Shown one piece after another: positions 26,240-35,147 of a stretch of DNA of 64,000 bases. The notes beneath the pieces were generated by a model. The model was not told where the DNA came from. It worked only from the letters and a program-made list of their open reading frames with translations, and ran no database searches. Numbering within the stretch: the first letter of the stretch is position 1; the number at the start of each line of letters is the position of its first letter. Location of the stretch: assembly GCF_003991905.1 (NCBI RefSeq), contig NZ_RSCL01000036.1, forward strand, positions 21,936 to 85,935, read 5' to 3'. The stretch is from Dulcicalothrix desertica PCC 7102. Lineage in GTDB: Bacteria > Cyanobacteriota > Cyanobacteriia > Cyanobacteriales > Nostocaceae. The translations under genes and the position numbers were made by a program.

Positions 26240-28666
26240 ATGCACAATCAAGGTAAAGCTGATTTCCGTTTGAAAGATGACCCTTCTGTTTCAATGGCTT
26301 CTGATTTAAGCTCCGCGCGCTGTTCGCTTCGGGTGGAAACAGATATTGGAATGGTTTTACACTTGGCAGATGGCACGTTAAAAGCGTGTAATACTCGCGC
26401 TGAGGAAATATTAGGGTTGACGGCTGAACAGATACATGGGTGGACTTCTGTAAACTGTCCTTGGCAAGCTGTGCATGAAGATGGTTCTCCTTTTCCAGGT
26501 GAGTTGCATCCAGCAATGGTGTCATTACAAACGGGGCAACCTTGCTTAAATATAGTGATGGGTCTTTATCAGCCAAGTGGGAACTTAGTATGGTTGAATA
26601 TAAATTCACACCCTTTATTCCAACCGAATACATCGATTCCTTATGCTGTAGTTACAACGTTTTCTCTTATTGCTGCTATTGAGATACAATCAATAAAAGC
26701 CGAGTTGGAGGCGCCTCATAAACGGACTCAATTTTCGTGCAAGAATGAAGAACGATTCCGGATTGCCCAACTTGTTGCCAACGCTGGAACCTGGGATTGG
26801 GATGTGGCAACTAATAGCGTTTATTGGTCTCCAGAGTATTACACGCTGTATGGACTTGACGCAGCAACACCCTCAACTTATGAAAATTGGTTGGCAAGTA
26901 TTGTAGAGGAAGACCGAGAGTTCGTAGAGCGAACCATTCGTCAAGCATTAGAGCAGCAACAAACCTCGCTTACCTTTGAGTTTCGCATTAACCATCCCGT
27001 ACAAGGTGTAAGATGGTTTGATTCCCGCAGTCAAATATTTTATAACCCCGATGGACAACCTGAGCGATTGGTTGGTATCTCCATCGATATTACAGACCGT
27101 AAACGCATCGAAGAAGAACTACGACAAAAAAATGCTATTTTAAGTGTAATTAACGAGTCGCTGCCTACACCAATTTTTGTTAAAGACCGACAAGGGCGAA
27201 TTATTTACGCAAATCCAGCTACACTTCAGGTGTTAGGTAAATCTGAGAAAGAGGTTATAGGGTTACGTGATTGCGATTTGTACTCAGACCGCGAATTGGG
27301 AGAGATGGTGTCAGAAAACGATAGACGCATCATGGAATCTGGGCAAACCGAAGTGGTTGAAGAATCTCCAGATGGAATACGTACATTTTTGGGCACGAAG
27401 GCGCCTTATTGTAATGAGGCTGGAGAAGTAATAGGGTTAATTGGCATATCGAATGACATTACCGCACGTGTTCAACTTGAGCGCGACCGTGAACGTATTT
27501 TACAACAAGAACAAGCGGCACGAGAAGAATCTGAGCGTGCGAACCGTATTAAAGATGAATTTTTGGCAGTGTTGTCTCACGAACTGAGAACACCACTCAA
27601 CCCCATATTGGGCTGGTCGAAACTACTACAAACTGGTAAGTTGAATGCAACCAAAACTGCTGATGCATTGAAAGCTATTGAGCGTAACGCCAAACTACAA
27701 TCGCAATTAATCGAAGATTTACTTGATGTTTCTCGAATTCTGCGTGGCAAACTTACGTTGAATGTTGCACCTGTTACCCTGGCGCCAATAATTAATGCTG
27801 CCCTTGAAACAGTACAATTAGCCGCAGAGGCTAAAAGTATTTACATTCAAACCATTTTTGAACCAAATGTAGGACAAATATTAGGCGATACAGGTCGTTT
27901 ACAGCAAATAATCTGGAATCTTCTATCCAACGCTGTTAAATTTACCCCAGAAGGGGGACGAGTTGAAGTTCAATTAACACAAATTCAAACAAGCGCTCAA
28001 ATTCAAGTTATCGATAATGGTAAGGGTATTAGTTCTGACTTTTTACCTCATGTATTCGAGCATTTCCGTCAAGAAGATGGCGCCATAACACGCCAATTTG
28101 GCGGATTAGGATTAGGATTAGCAATTGTGCGTCAACTCGTCGAACTTCACGGTGGTATGGTGACAGCAGAAAGTGCAGGAGAAGGATTTGGCGCCACTTT
28201 TACTGTTAACTTGCCCTTAATTAAGCAAGTAACAGAACCCATAAATAATTCTGATGACCCTTTACCCTACCCTGACGACTCCGAACCATTAGCTGGATTC
28301 AGAATTATTGTCGTTGATGATGAACCAGATTCGCTCGATTTTATTGCCTTTGTTATCGAACAAGCGGGTGCAGAGGTAATTGCCATGCCAAGCGCAATTG
28401 AAGCACTGCAAATTCTTCAACAAATTCAACCCCATTTAATTATCAGCGACATCGGAATGCCAGAAATGGATGGTTATATGTTTATCGAGCAAATCAGAAC
28501 TAAATTACCACCTCAGCATCGAGAAGTTCTAGCGATAGCATTAACTGCCTTTGCTGGAGAAGTCAACGAGCGGCAAGTAATAATGGCTGGATTTCAAAAA
28601 CACTTAGCCAAACCCGTTGACCCAGATGAGTTAATTTGTACTATAATGCGATTGGTTACTGCTTAA
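26240..28666 (+). CDS. Hybrid sensor histidine kinase with three PAS domains and receiver
   Basis: 808 residues, no membrane segment, so cytoplasmic. PAS-like domains lie at about 30-140, 170-290 (LVANAGTWDWDVATNSVYWSPE) and 300-415 (PIFVKDRQGRIIYANPATL). A coiled-coil (about 415-440) leads to the HisKA domain with phospho-acceptor His447 in SHELRTPLNPILGW. The HATPase domain follows, with NLLSNAVKFTPEGG (N box), DNGKGI (G1) and GLGLGLAI (G2). A C-terminal receiver has VVDDEPDSL and the phospho-acceptor Asp737 in SDIGMPEMDGY. It phosphorylates itself and its own receiver. There is no cognate regulator nearby, so the output is unknown. Confidence 0.92.
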   Translation: MHNQGKADFRLKDDPSVSMASDLSSARCSLRVETDIGMVLHLADGTLKACNTRAEEILGLTAEQIHGWTSVNCPWQAVHEDGSPFPGELHPAMVSLQTGQPCLNIVMGLYQPSGNLVWLNINSHPLFQPNTSIPYAVVTTFSLIAAIEIQSIKAELEAPHKRTQFSCKNEERFRIAQLVANAGTWDWDVATNSVYWSPEYYTLYGLDAATPSTYENWLASIVEEDREFVERTIRQALEQQQTSLTFEFRINHPVQGVRWFDSRSQIFYNPDGQPERLVGISIDITDRKRIEEELRQKNAILSVINESLPTPIFVKDRQGRIIYANPATLQVLGKSEKEVIGLRDCDLYSDRELGEMVSENDRRIMESGQTEVVEESPDGIRTFLGTKAPYCNEAGEVIGLIGISNDITARVQLERDRERILQQEQAAREESERANRIKDEFLAVLSHELRTPLNPILGWSKLLQTGKLNATKTADALKAIERNAKLQSQLIEDLLDVSRILRGKLTLNVAPVTLAPIINAALETVQLAAEAKSIYIQTIFEPNVGQILGDTGRLQQIIWNLLSNAVKFTPEGGRVEVQLTQIQTSAQIQVIDNGKGISSDFLPHVFEHFRQEDGAITRQFGGLGLGLAIVRQLVELHGGMVTAESAGEGFGATFTVNLPLIKQVTEPINNSDDPLPYPDDSEPLAGFRIIVVDDEPDSLDFIAFVIEQAGAEVIAMPSAIEALQILQQIQPHLIISDIGMPEMDGYMFIEQIRTKLPPQHREVLAIALTAFAGEVNERQVIMAGFQKHLAKPVDPDELICTIMRLVTA

Positions 28667-28682
28667 GGGACGGTTAAGCTAA

Positions 28683-28958
28683 TTAATTAATATTAATAAG
28701 CTCATCGTACCGAATAATAATTAATCTAATTGCCTCAAACAACGCACGCACACTAACTTCACTTGCTTGATATTTAACAGTTAATACATCAATCCAATCG
28801 TGCAAATCAACATCGTTAGGGTTTGCAACATCCATTGTTTCTACCCAAGCAGTGTATATTTCCTCACCTAAATCTGGAGCATGTGCAACAGCTTCTGCCT
28901 CCGCACGCACCATCAAAATACAACGTTGGTTAATAATACAAGCATATTCTAGTTTCAT
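28683..28958 (-). CDS. Small hypothetical protein
   Basis: 91 residues, converging on the histidine kinase gene with 16 bases between the stops. It is acidic in the middle (APDLGEEIYTAWVETMDVANPNDVDLHDW in part) and helical at the end. No membrane segment, no Cys motif, no known domain. The frame has good coding character and an ATG, so it is probably real. Role unknown. Confidence 0.5.
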   Translation of the reverse strand: MKLEYACIINQRCILMVRAEAEAVAHAPDLGEEIYTAWVETMDVANPNDVDLHDWIDVLTVKYQASEVSVRALFEAIRLIIIRYDELININ

Positions 28959-29249
28959 AAGTTAAACTTAGCCACTTGTTATAAATATAACAAACTTATT
29001 TGTTAAAATTGGTACCTGAAAACAACCATCATACTTGTTATTTTTCAAAATACTATAAAGGTAAAGTTTTTGTAATATCCCAGGCGCCGATTTTCTATAT
29101 ACTAGGAGAACACAAGAAGCACTACTTGCACCACATAACTTTGACAACTTAAGTGCAACTTAAGATAAAGCCAATTCTAGGATAAATAGGCGCCTTTCTC
29201 TATAGCAATACACTTCGTTTCGATTTGTTATTCTGCATAGGTGTCCTAA

Positions 29250-29310
29250 CCTTACCGGAATGCACCATTGTCAACAAGCTCAAAGAAACCGGGCTTCTCT
29301 ACGAGAGATT
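29250..29310. repeat. Dispersed repeat, CGGAATGCACCA/GAAACCGGGCTTCT type
   Basis: Shares CGGAATGCACCA and GAAACCGGGC with the element at 7610-7740. It lies in a 1-kb gene-poor stretch (28959-29962) that also holds the HicA relic and an unidentified fragment. Confidence 0.55.
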
Positions 29311-29360
29311 AACGGAACCCAACATACGATAGGTGAAATTTTGCCCTAGAGTAAGTTATT

Positions 29361-29525
29361 TTACATTAGGTCATCTTCGGTTAAATCCGCAATTTTAATT
29401 AACGCTTTTAAAGTTCCAACTTTCAAGTCTTTATTTTTATGCATGGGAATGAGATTGATTTCCTGATTAATTACAGATATTTTGAGCATACTTATTCTGG
29501 TATCACTTTCTACATAAGACTGTGA
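29361..29525 (-). pseudogene. hicA: HicA/YcfA-like toxin, C-terminal relic
   Basis: The minus-strand frame reads ISVINQEINLIPMHKNKDL, then KVGTLKALIKIADLTEDDL, and stops at 29361. The ...PMHKNKDLKxGTLKALIK pattern is the second half of HicA-family mRNA interferases. The first about 30 residues, including the GSH catalytic His region, are missing; upstream the frame closes at about 29527 with TGA. No hicB is next to it. It is a dead toxin fragment. Confidence 0.6.
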
Positions 29526-29659
29526 TATTAATCAATATGATAGGCGCCTGTAGGTCATCTCCAATTCGCAACTCGGATATCCGTTTGCACTGGAACCATC
29601 AAGAAAAAATTGAGTTGTAAATCTAAGCAATACTAACTATAAATTCCTTATATTCGTTA

Positions 29660-29785
29660 CTACATGGTTTTCTGACGAATGCTTGTCAATCCATAGTTTT
29701 GATATGCAAGCGCATCATGCAATGCCATCACACGCTCTGGTCCGCAAATTTCAGAAAAAAAGAGGATATTGAAGCCTGCTTAATG
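29660..29785 (-). pseudogene. Unidentified coding fragment
   Basis: The minus-strand frame gives NILFFSEICGPERVMALHD, then ALAYQNYGLTSIRQKTM and TAG at 29660. The composition looks like a real protein end, but no start and no family is recognised. It lies in the same gene-poor spacer as the HicA relic. Confidence 0.3.
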
Positions 29786-29962
29786 AAAAAGTAGTAAAGC
29801 CAACGAATTCGCGATAAATAAGAATTTTCTCATTAAATTTTCATATAAACCTCATATTAGACCGTATATATTAATACTCAAGTTGGGACAAAGCCAACAC
29901 CTGTGTGTTTCTAATGATACCGAAATACTCAAATAATGTAATTCAATTCCAGGAGAATAGAT

Positions 29963-30577
29963 ATGGCATCCATAACTGGCAATGATAGTGATAACCGTTT
30001 AAGAGGAACATCCCGTTCAGATACAGTTCGAGGAAGAAATGGAAATGATATTCTTGAAGGACTTGGAGGTGCTGACACCCTTCTAGGTGGCAAGGATGAT
30101 GATTATCTTTTTGGAGGTTTGGGTGCTGATATATTGTCTGGTGATGGGGACAGAACGACATCACCATCTAATCAATTTGAAAAGGGAAATGACATTCTTG
30201 TAGGTGGTTCTGGTTCTGATATCTTATATGCTTGGGGAGACGACATTCTTTTAGGAGGAGGGTCTAACCAATATAATGCTCAGTTAATTACTAACTTGCA
30301 GAATGACCCCTTCACCACTGCCATTACACCTGACAATCAGAAGGATACTTTTGTTGCTGTAAACAAGGATGGGGTTGGCTACACCTTGACTGTTGCTGAT
30401 TACGAAGTTGGTATAGACCTGATTGACCTGAGAAGCTTTGGAGTTACTAGTGTTAGTGGCTTCGCTGAAATTCAAGATAAAGGAAATTTCTTTGAAGCGA
30501 AAACTTTTGAGGTCGGTGGTGCAGAACTTGTATTGCGAATTAATGCTGACCCAACATCTCTAACTTACGTCGTTTAA
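29963..30577 (+). CDS. Small RTX (haemolysin-type) calcium-binding repeat protein
   Basis: 204 residues. Nonapeptide repeats GGxGxDxLx run from about residue 10 to 95: NGNDILEGLGGADTLLGG, DDDYLFGGLGADIL, GNDILVGGSGSDIL. They would form a calcium-bound beta-roll. The C-terminal 90 residues (YEVGIDLIDLRSFGV onward) resemble the region that follows such repeats in secreted type-I exoproteins and probably carry the export signal. No N-terminal signal peptide is present. AGGAGA 10-15 bases before the ATG is a good ribosome site. No ABC exporter is nearby. Confidence 0.85.
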   Translation: MASITGNDSDNRLRGTSRSDTVRGRNGNDILEGLGGADTLLGGKDDDYLFGGLGADILSGDGDRTTSPSNQFEKGNDILVGGSGSDILYAWGDDILLGGGSNQYNAQLITNLQNDPFTTAITPDNQKDTFVAVNKDGVGYTLTVADYEVGIDLIDLRSFGVTSVSGFAEIQDKGNFFEAKTFEVGGAELVLRINADPTSLTYVV

Positions 30578-30587
30578 GCTAGACCTT

Positions 30588-30647
30588 GTAAAGACGCAAA
30601 ATTTACCTGCGGTACACTCCGTGAATGCGTCTTTACATTCCTCTTTG
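30588..30647 (+). terminator. Stem-loop after the RTX gene
   Basis: Perfect 11-bp arms GTAAAGACGCA and TGCGTCTTTAC, separated by 27 bases, starting 10 bases after the stop. The following sequence is T/C-rich (ATTCCTCTTTGTG), so termination is plausible. The GTAAAGACGC arm is also a common interspersed cyanobacterial repeat. Confidence 0.6.
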
Positions 30648-30698
30648 TGTTAAATATTGCAAGTACGTTTAGTAAAATACTTGTGCTTTTTACTCGTG

Positions 30699-30762
30699 GG
30701 TATGGCGCCATACCTACGTATTTTTTCAGGTTGTCGTATTTAGTCGTATTTAGTCGTATTTA
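30699..30762. repeat. GGCGCC-centred palindrome and three GTCGTATTTA repeats
   Basis: GGTATGGCGCCATACC (30699-30714) is a perfect 16-base palindrome around GGCGCC, with further pairing outside it. At 30733-30762 the decamer GTCGTATTTA is repeated exactly three times. Both lie between the convergent RTX and CHAT genes. Confidence 0.7.
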
Positions 30763-30790
30763 ACAGTGCAAAAGTACTATGCATGACATA

Positions 30791-33529
30791 TTAATCTGTA
30801 TTCCAGAGGGGTGGAATTTGGGAGGGGTTTTGGAATATGACGGGCAACCACGTGGTGGTGGGATATTCGTTTTCTAGTCCCTGTAGTTTTTCTCTTGCTT
30901 CTCTTACTGATATATATAGGGTTTTACCGTTGGAGAACTTTGTAAGAAAGTTCTTCAAAAATTCTTGCGCGACTTTATCGGGTACAGGTTCGCGCATTAC
31001 TATCATTTGGGGTATATTTAGTTCTACTAAATTTAACGCTAACCCCAAACCGTCGCAGGAATTGAATATTGCTAGTTTCAATCCTTGCTGAATAGCTTTT
31101 TGTAGTGCGTTCTTCAGTTGACCTATACTCAACGTCTCATTTTTGTTAATGTTAATTTGACCTATTTCTTGTTTTGTATAACTGTGTCCTGCAAAAAACA
31201 AAATATCCCACGGTTGTTGCCATAACTCATCGTTAACTTGTTTTCGTAACGGTTCGACTAAAAATGTTACTTCGCTGTTCGGTAATTGTTCTAGTATTCT
31301 TCTATCTTGGTTAACATCTATTCCTGTGCTGTCTCCTAGTATTGCTAAGATTTTAACACGATTATTTCTAATGGACGGCGCCTCTATTTTATTATACGCA
31401 GCAGTATATATTGCTAATTCCGCATTTCGGTACGTATCAAAGAAAGTCCACTGTTGAAAAGGTAATTTTAGTAAAGTGCGGTTTTCAGTTTGCAGGATAA
31501 CACGTATTGTTTCTGATGGGTTTAATTGTTCGAGCAGTTTTTCTTTAATAACTCGGAATGACTCTGAGTTATTCAACCAGTGGTTTAAATATTGTTTAAA
31601 GCGTTGTGCTGATGCTTCGCATTCTTGTAAATAGTCGTAACGACTAATATTTGTTGTTTGCATCTCAGGTATTTCTAACCGCGCGCTTGAAAGTAAGGTA
31701 CGATAGTAAGCTGATTGCCATTGACTATATAATATCTCTAACTGCGGCGCCACTGGTAGTCTGGCTGTACATTCGACACTAGGAGTTGCACCTTCATTTG
31801 AAATTTGCAGCGTTACAGGAATACTCCCACTTAACTCATCAGTGTCTCCAATTTTGAGTACTACTAGTTTACCCGGTATTTCTGACTTTGATGCAGGCGC
31901 CACTATCATTTGCATCAAGTTCTTTAAATCGGCTTGGTGTTGACGGTATAATTCTATTTGTTCATCTTTACTTTGTAATTGTGCTTGATATTTCGCTTCG
32001 ATTGCTTGCAATGCTACCTGGTAACTTTGCGTAAAGTCACTGTGAATCTTTGTTTTATTCGCTTCTTCGGTTACTTCAACTTTTACTACTACTACTCCGT
32101 CCCCTTTATTCTCTATACTCCTTATCGCTAACTGAGTATCTTGATTTGCTGCCTTTACATCTACCAATGCACTATATAATGCTTGTAAATCTAAGCCGTT
32201 CTGAAATATTAAATCAACTGTATTAATAAATACCTGGAATAATTTAGTAAATTCTCCGGGTGCAAATACTCCGCTACTGGGACGACGTTCATTTTGGTTA
32301 TTTAATAAAAATACATAATCACATATTACTTCTTCTAACTGTGTGGTACTATCTATATTCCAAGCTTCTAAACATGCTGCGGTTAGTCTTGCGTGTTGAA
32401 AGTTGGTATTTATCGCTTGTGCTTTGGTAAAGTTCGCACGTTCTAAAATTGCATCTACAAACGTTGCTTCACTTATATCTGCTTCCGTGAAGTTCGCTTC
32501 ACTTAAATCGGCGCCTGCTAAATTGCCACCTTTAATGTTGCATCCAATGTATAATTGTTTAACACCACGCTTTTTGACCAATAATTCCCGCACTTTTGGA
32601 TTTGCCAAAATTGTATTGCCAACTCTCGCACAATCAAGCTTTTGGGCAAGATGAAAGTTTGTATGAGTTAAAGTCGCATTACTAAAGTCGCAGTGTTTGA
32701 GAACACTTTGCTGAAAGTTGCTATTGGTCAAATTGGCATTTATAAAACTTGTACCACGAATCGAAGCTAAATTTACAGCTATGGTACGAAAGAACAAAAA
32801 CTTCTCTTCGTTCTTAAAAACTTGTCTTGCTAAATAACTACCTAAAAATGTCCCCGTTGACGCTGTACATATTCCCACACTAATGGCGCTGACAAATGCA
32901 TTATCATTATTGGTAATCAAAGCACCTAACGCTACTCCCCCAATTCCACCCACTATTACAGCAAATATAGCTATAATTACACCCAAAGTACGGGTTAGTA
33001 TTATCGTCATTGTAAACGAAACAGCCATCACTAAACCAAAAGCCACATTTACAGCAACCAAAACCCCAGCTACCGAACCAGCTATTACTCCATCAATAGC
33101 ACTAATAGCAGCTATTGCTATTGCTACAGCACCAACTACAGCTGAAGCACCCAGTGCAACTTCGAGTGCTTGATAATTACTCAACACACAAAAAACGAAA
33201 AGCGTTACTAAGGCAATACCACCCGCAACGAAAGTAAACTTTAATCCTTCCTGAACAGCAAAGTAAATAAAATCTGTGGCAATAACTCCCGAAAACGCTG
33301 CCGCAAATCCGCAGATTCCCGATAAAATCAAAGCTACTGCTATCAAAAGCAGATTTTGGTAATTTCCCAACCCTGCTTTCGCATGACTAAAATTGGCGCC
33401 AATAAGTGTAGTTTCGCTAAAGTCGGCGCCGCGTATGTCACAATAACTAAAGTCGGCACCCCTTAAATTGGCGCCATGAAACGAACGACCACGAAGGTCT
33501 TGATATGCAAACTCTATAGAATTCTCCAT
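30791..33529 (-). CDS. Pentapeptide-repeat / multi-pass membrane / CHAT-protease fusion
   Basis: 912 residues. Residues 5-50 are pentapeptide repeats (GANLRGADFSYCDIRGADF). Residues about 57-235 hold six or so membrane segments rich in Ala, Gly, Ile and Val. Residues about 250-390 are a second pentapeptide block (NLTNSNFQQSVLKHCDFSNA). A helical linker with coiled-coil (about 490-545) follows. The C-terminal about 710-905 is a CHAT (caspase-HetF-associated) domain, with the predicted dyad His782 in FFAGHS and Cys825 in FNSCDG. It is a membrane-tethered candidate caspase-like peptidase. CHAT proteins act in regulated proteolysis, heterocyst patterning (HetF) and phage defence; which applies here is not shown. 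Single gene. Confidence 0.85.
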   Translation of the reverse strand: MENSIEFAYQDLRGRSFHGANLRGADFSYCDIRGADFSETTLIGANFSHAKAGLGNYQNLLLIAVALILSGICGFAAAFSGVIATDFIYFAVQEGLKFTFVAGGIALVTLFVFCVLSNYQALEVALGASAVVGAVAIAIAAISAIDGVIAGSVAGVLVAVNVAFGLVMAVSFTMTIILTRTLGVIIAIFAVIVGGIGGVALGALITNNDNAFVSAISVGICTASTGTFLGSYLARQVFKNEEKFLFFRTIAVNLASIRGTSFINANLTNSNFQQSVLKHCDFSNATLTHTNFHLAQKLDCARVGNTILANPKVRELLVKKRGVKQLYIGCNIKGGNLAGADLSEANFTEADISEATFVDAILERANFTKAQAINTNFQHARLTAACLEAWNIDSTTQLEEVICDYVFLLNNQNERRPSSGVFAPGEFTKLFQVFINTVDLIFQNGLDLQALYSALVDVKAANQDTQLAIRSIENKGDGVVVVKVEVTEEANKTKIHSDFTQSYQVALQAIEAKYQAQLQSKDEQIELYRQHQADLKNLMQMIVAPASKSEIPGKLVVLKIGDTDELSGSIPVTLQISNEGATPSVECTARLPVAPQLEILYSQWQSAYYRTLLSSARLEIPEMQTTNISRYDYLQECEASAQRFKQYLNHWLNNSESFRVIKEKLLEQLNPSETIRVILQTENRTLLKLPFQQWTFFDTYRNAELAIYTAAYNKIEAPSIRNNRVKILAILGDSTGIDVNQDRRILEQLPNSEVTFLVEPLRKQVNDELWQQPWDILFFAGHSYTKQEIGQININKNETLSIGQLKNALQKAIQQGLKLAIFNSCDGLGLALNLVELNIPQMIVMREPVPDKVAQEFLKNFLTKFSNGKTLYISVREAREKLQGLENEYPTTTWLPVIFQNPSQIPPLWNTD

Positions 33530-33600
33530 TCCTTCGCTTCATCAAAACTTCACAATTGTAGCTTAACCAGTTTGCCTAGTTAAAACAATACTCCTTATGG

Positions 33601-33697
33601 GTAACTTTGCAACGGATGTAGCGGATGTAACGGATAGGCTATTTTACAAAACGAATCTTTGTTTGTAACTTTGCAACGGATGTAGCGGATGTAACGG
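33601..33697. repeat. Two direct copies of a 33-base repeat
   Basis: A 33-base unit starting GTAACTTTGCAACGG and containing CGGATGTA twice is present at 33601-33633 and again at 33665-33697. The copies are essentially identical and 64 bases apart. They sit upstream of the CHAT gene start, in the spacer 33530-33754. Confidence 0.75.
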
Positions 33698-33702
33698 TGT
33701 GG

Positions 33703-33762
33703 ATTGCCAAACTAACTGAAGAAGTTGCAAGTGGTCGAGTAATCGAAGCTATGACTAGCTAA
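33703..33762 (+). pseudogene. Very short coding relic
   Basis: The plus-strand frame reads IAKLTEEVASGRVIEAMTS and TAA at 33760. The pattern vaguely recalls phage-type Dam methyltransferases (xKLxEEVASGxVxEAI), but it is only 20 residues long. Listed as a possible remnant only. Confidence 0.2.
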
Positions 33763-33985
33763 TGTGTTCGCGCAACTCTCTTTTTAAATCATTAGAAATC
33801 CACAGCCCATCAATTTCTCGACAAAGATTCTGAGTAGACTCACCTTTGTGCCTGCGTTCCAAGTACACTCCCTTAAGAACTGCCGATAAACCAAACTTTG
33901 AAAGCGCATCTCCCGCAATACCTATTACACCTAAAAATGCAATCCCGCCAATCATCCCACCGGGGCCTAGCAGTGCCACAGGCAT
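33755..33985 (-). CDS. Small glycine-rich membrane-like protein
   Basis: 76 residues from the ATG at 33985; an upstream TTG at 34003 is less likely. The first half is hydrophobic and Gly-rich (LLGPGGMIGGIAFLGVIGIAGDAL, about residues 5-29), fit for one or two short membrane helices. The second half is charged (LERRHKGESTQNLCREIDGLW in part). I do not recognise the family. It runs against the patatin relic, with little overlap. Could be a small toxin or regulator, but nothing supports a choice. Confidence 0.45.
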   Translation of the reverse strand: MPVALLGPGGMIGGIAFLGVIGIAGDALSKFGLSAVLKGVYLERRHKGESTQNLCREIDGLWISNDLKRELREHIS

Positions 33986-33986
33986 T

Positions 33987-34469
33987 CCACTATTATTAAT
34001 CAATGGAAGAGTCTACATTAACAATCCGGTATTAAATCTTCTCCTTCGAGCAAGAAAGAAGTTTCCTCACATTAAGCAGCAGAGCCAATTATTAGTTTCT
34101 GTTGGAACTGGAGAATTTAGTCCATCTAGAAAAGATTTAGAGAAAGCAGGTAAAACCAATTGGGCTGGTTCGATTTTTTAGGTTACATCAATGGGAAATT
34201 CTAATGAAGCTCACAATCAAACGCTTGATCTTTTAGAATATTTAGACCCTCACATACTCCACGAATCGAAAGAATATGAACAACGATATTACCGTTTTCA
34301 GAAGAAGTTTAAAGAAAATGTCCCTATGGATGGCACTTCGATAGAGCAAATAAAACGACTCCAACAGTTAGGAGATGAACTTGTTAAAGAAAAAAAAGAT
34401 GAACTTGATAATTTATGTAAAATCCTAACAACACCTATTGACATTAATATCGATTCAGATGTAAAGTAG
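33987..34469 (+). pseudogene. Patatin-like phospholipase, C-terminal relic with in-frame stop
   Basis: The frame reads PLLLINGRVYINNPVLNLLLRA, and then QLLVSVGTGEFSPSRKDLEKAG. Patatins have DGGVYxNNP at this place; here the catalytic Asp of DGG is replaced (NGR). A TAG at 34179 interrupts. The same frame then continues MGNSNEAHNQTLDLL, YYRFQKKFKEN and GDELVKEKKDELDNLCKIL, which is the normal patatin tail. The N-terminal domain with the GxSxG serine is absent. Dead fragment, not a lipase. Confidence 0.7.
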
Positions 34470-34473
34470 TCGG

Positions 34474-34708
34474 TTATTTTATCAATAACGTCAGATCAAG
34501 AACTTGACTTGGCGCCGTTTTACCACAACCAGCTTGACTCAACAACTTTATAAATTCCTTGTTCTGGGTAAATTCAATTGTCTTTGATACACCTGTTCCT
34601 TCCACTTTGAGGCGCAATATATTTGGGTCGAAAACAGGTGGTTTACTGCGGTTATGCACATAAAATAGCTTGTTTGGAACAATATACCCATTTTTTAGTA
34701 AGATAGAT
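34474..34708 (-). pseudogene. Sulfite-oxidase-like molybdopterin oxidoreductase, N-terminal relic
   Basis: The minus-strand frame gives NGYIVPNKLFYVHNRSKPP, then DPNILRLKVEGTGVSKTIEF. Sulfite-oxidase-family proteins have the pattern (I/T)PNxLFYVRNHxPVPxIDPxTWRLxVEGxGV at the start of the Moco domain. The frame then runs out (LLSQAGCGKTAP) and stops at 34474. The Moco-binding Cys region and dimer domain are absent. A relic. Confidence 0.5.
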
Positions 34709-35147
34709 AGAGTTTATATACTATGTTAAGAGCGCTTCACGCTATATATATAGATAGGCGCCGGAAACTATGGAATATAGAACTTATCCCAAAGCTCTTT
34801 TATTAAGGGGAATTAGGGGGATCGAAAATACAGGCGCCTATTTTACTTTTATACTTGCATATACCGAGTGTGTACTACCCATGAACTACAAGATTAAAGC
34901 TAAAATAACTCCCTGGTCTAAATATGACCGCATCCGTTATTTTCCTTATGGTAGTGAGTGGTGTCGGTTATTCAGACTTTATTTAACAGCTTGTAGAAGT
35001 ACTTGTTTACGCTATGTTAATAGTTACACTGCAACCTCACGAACATAGTTTTACTTTTGCGGAATTGCTGATTACTGACATGTAGTAAGTTTTAACCAAT
35101 GTATCTATCAAATTAATAACACGGTAATAATCGTGCGATCTGGAGCT
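34709..35147. other. Intergenic stretch, nothing recognised
   Basis: About 440 bp containing an open frame at 34770-35048 that has no codon bias, domain or ribosome site and is not accepted as a gene. GGCGCC occurs at 34758 and 34833. GGAG at 35139 serves the next gene. Confidence 0.4.

Noticed and set aside
34770..35048. 92-codon plus-strand frame
   Set aside because: No ribosome site, no conserved pattern and no recognisable domain; it looks like spacer DNA.
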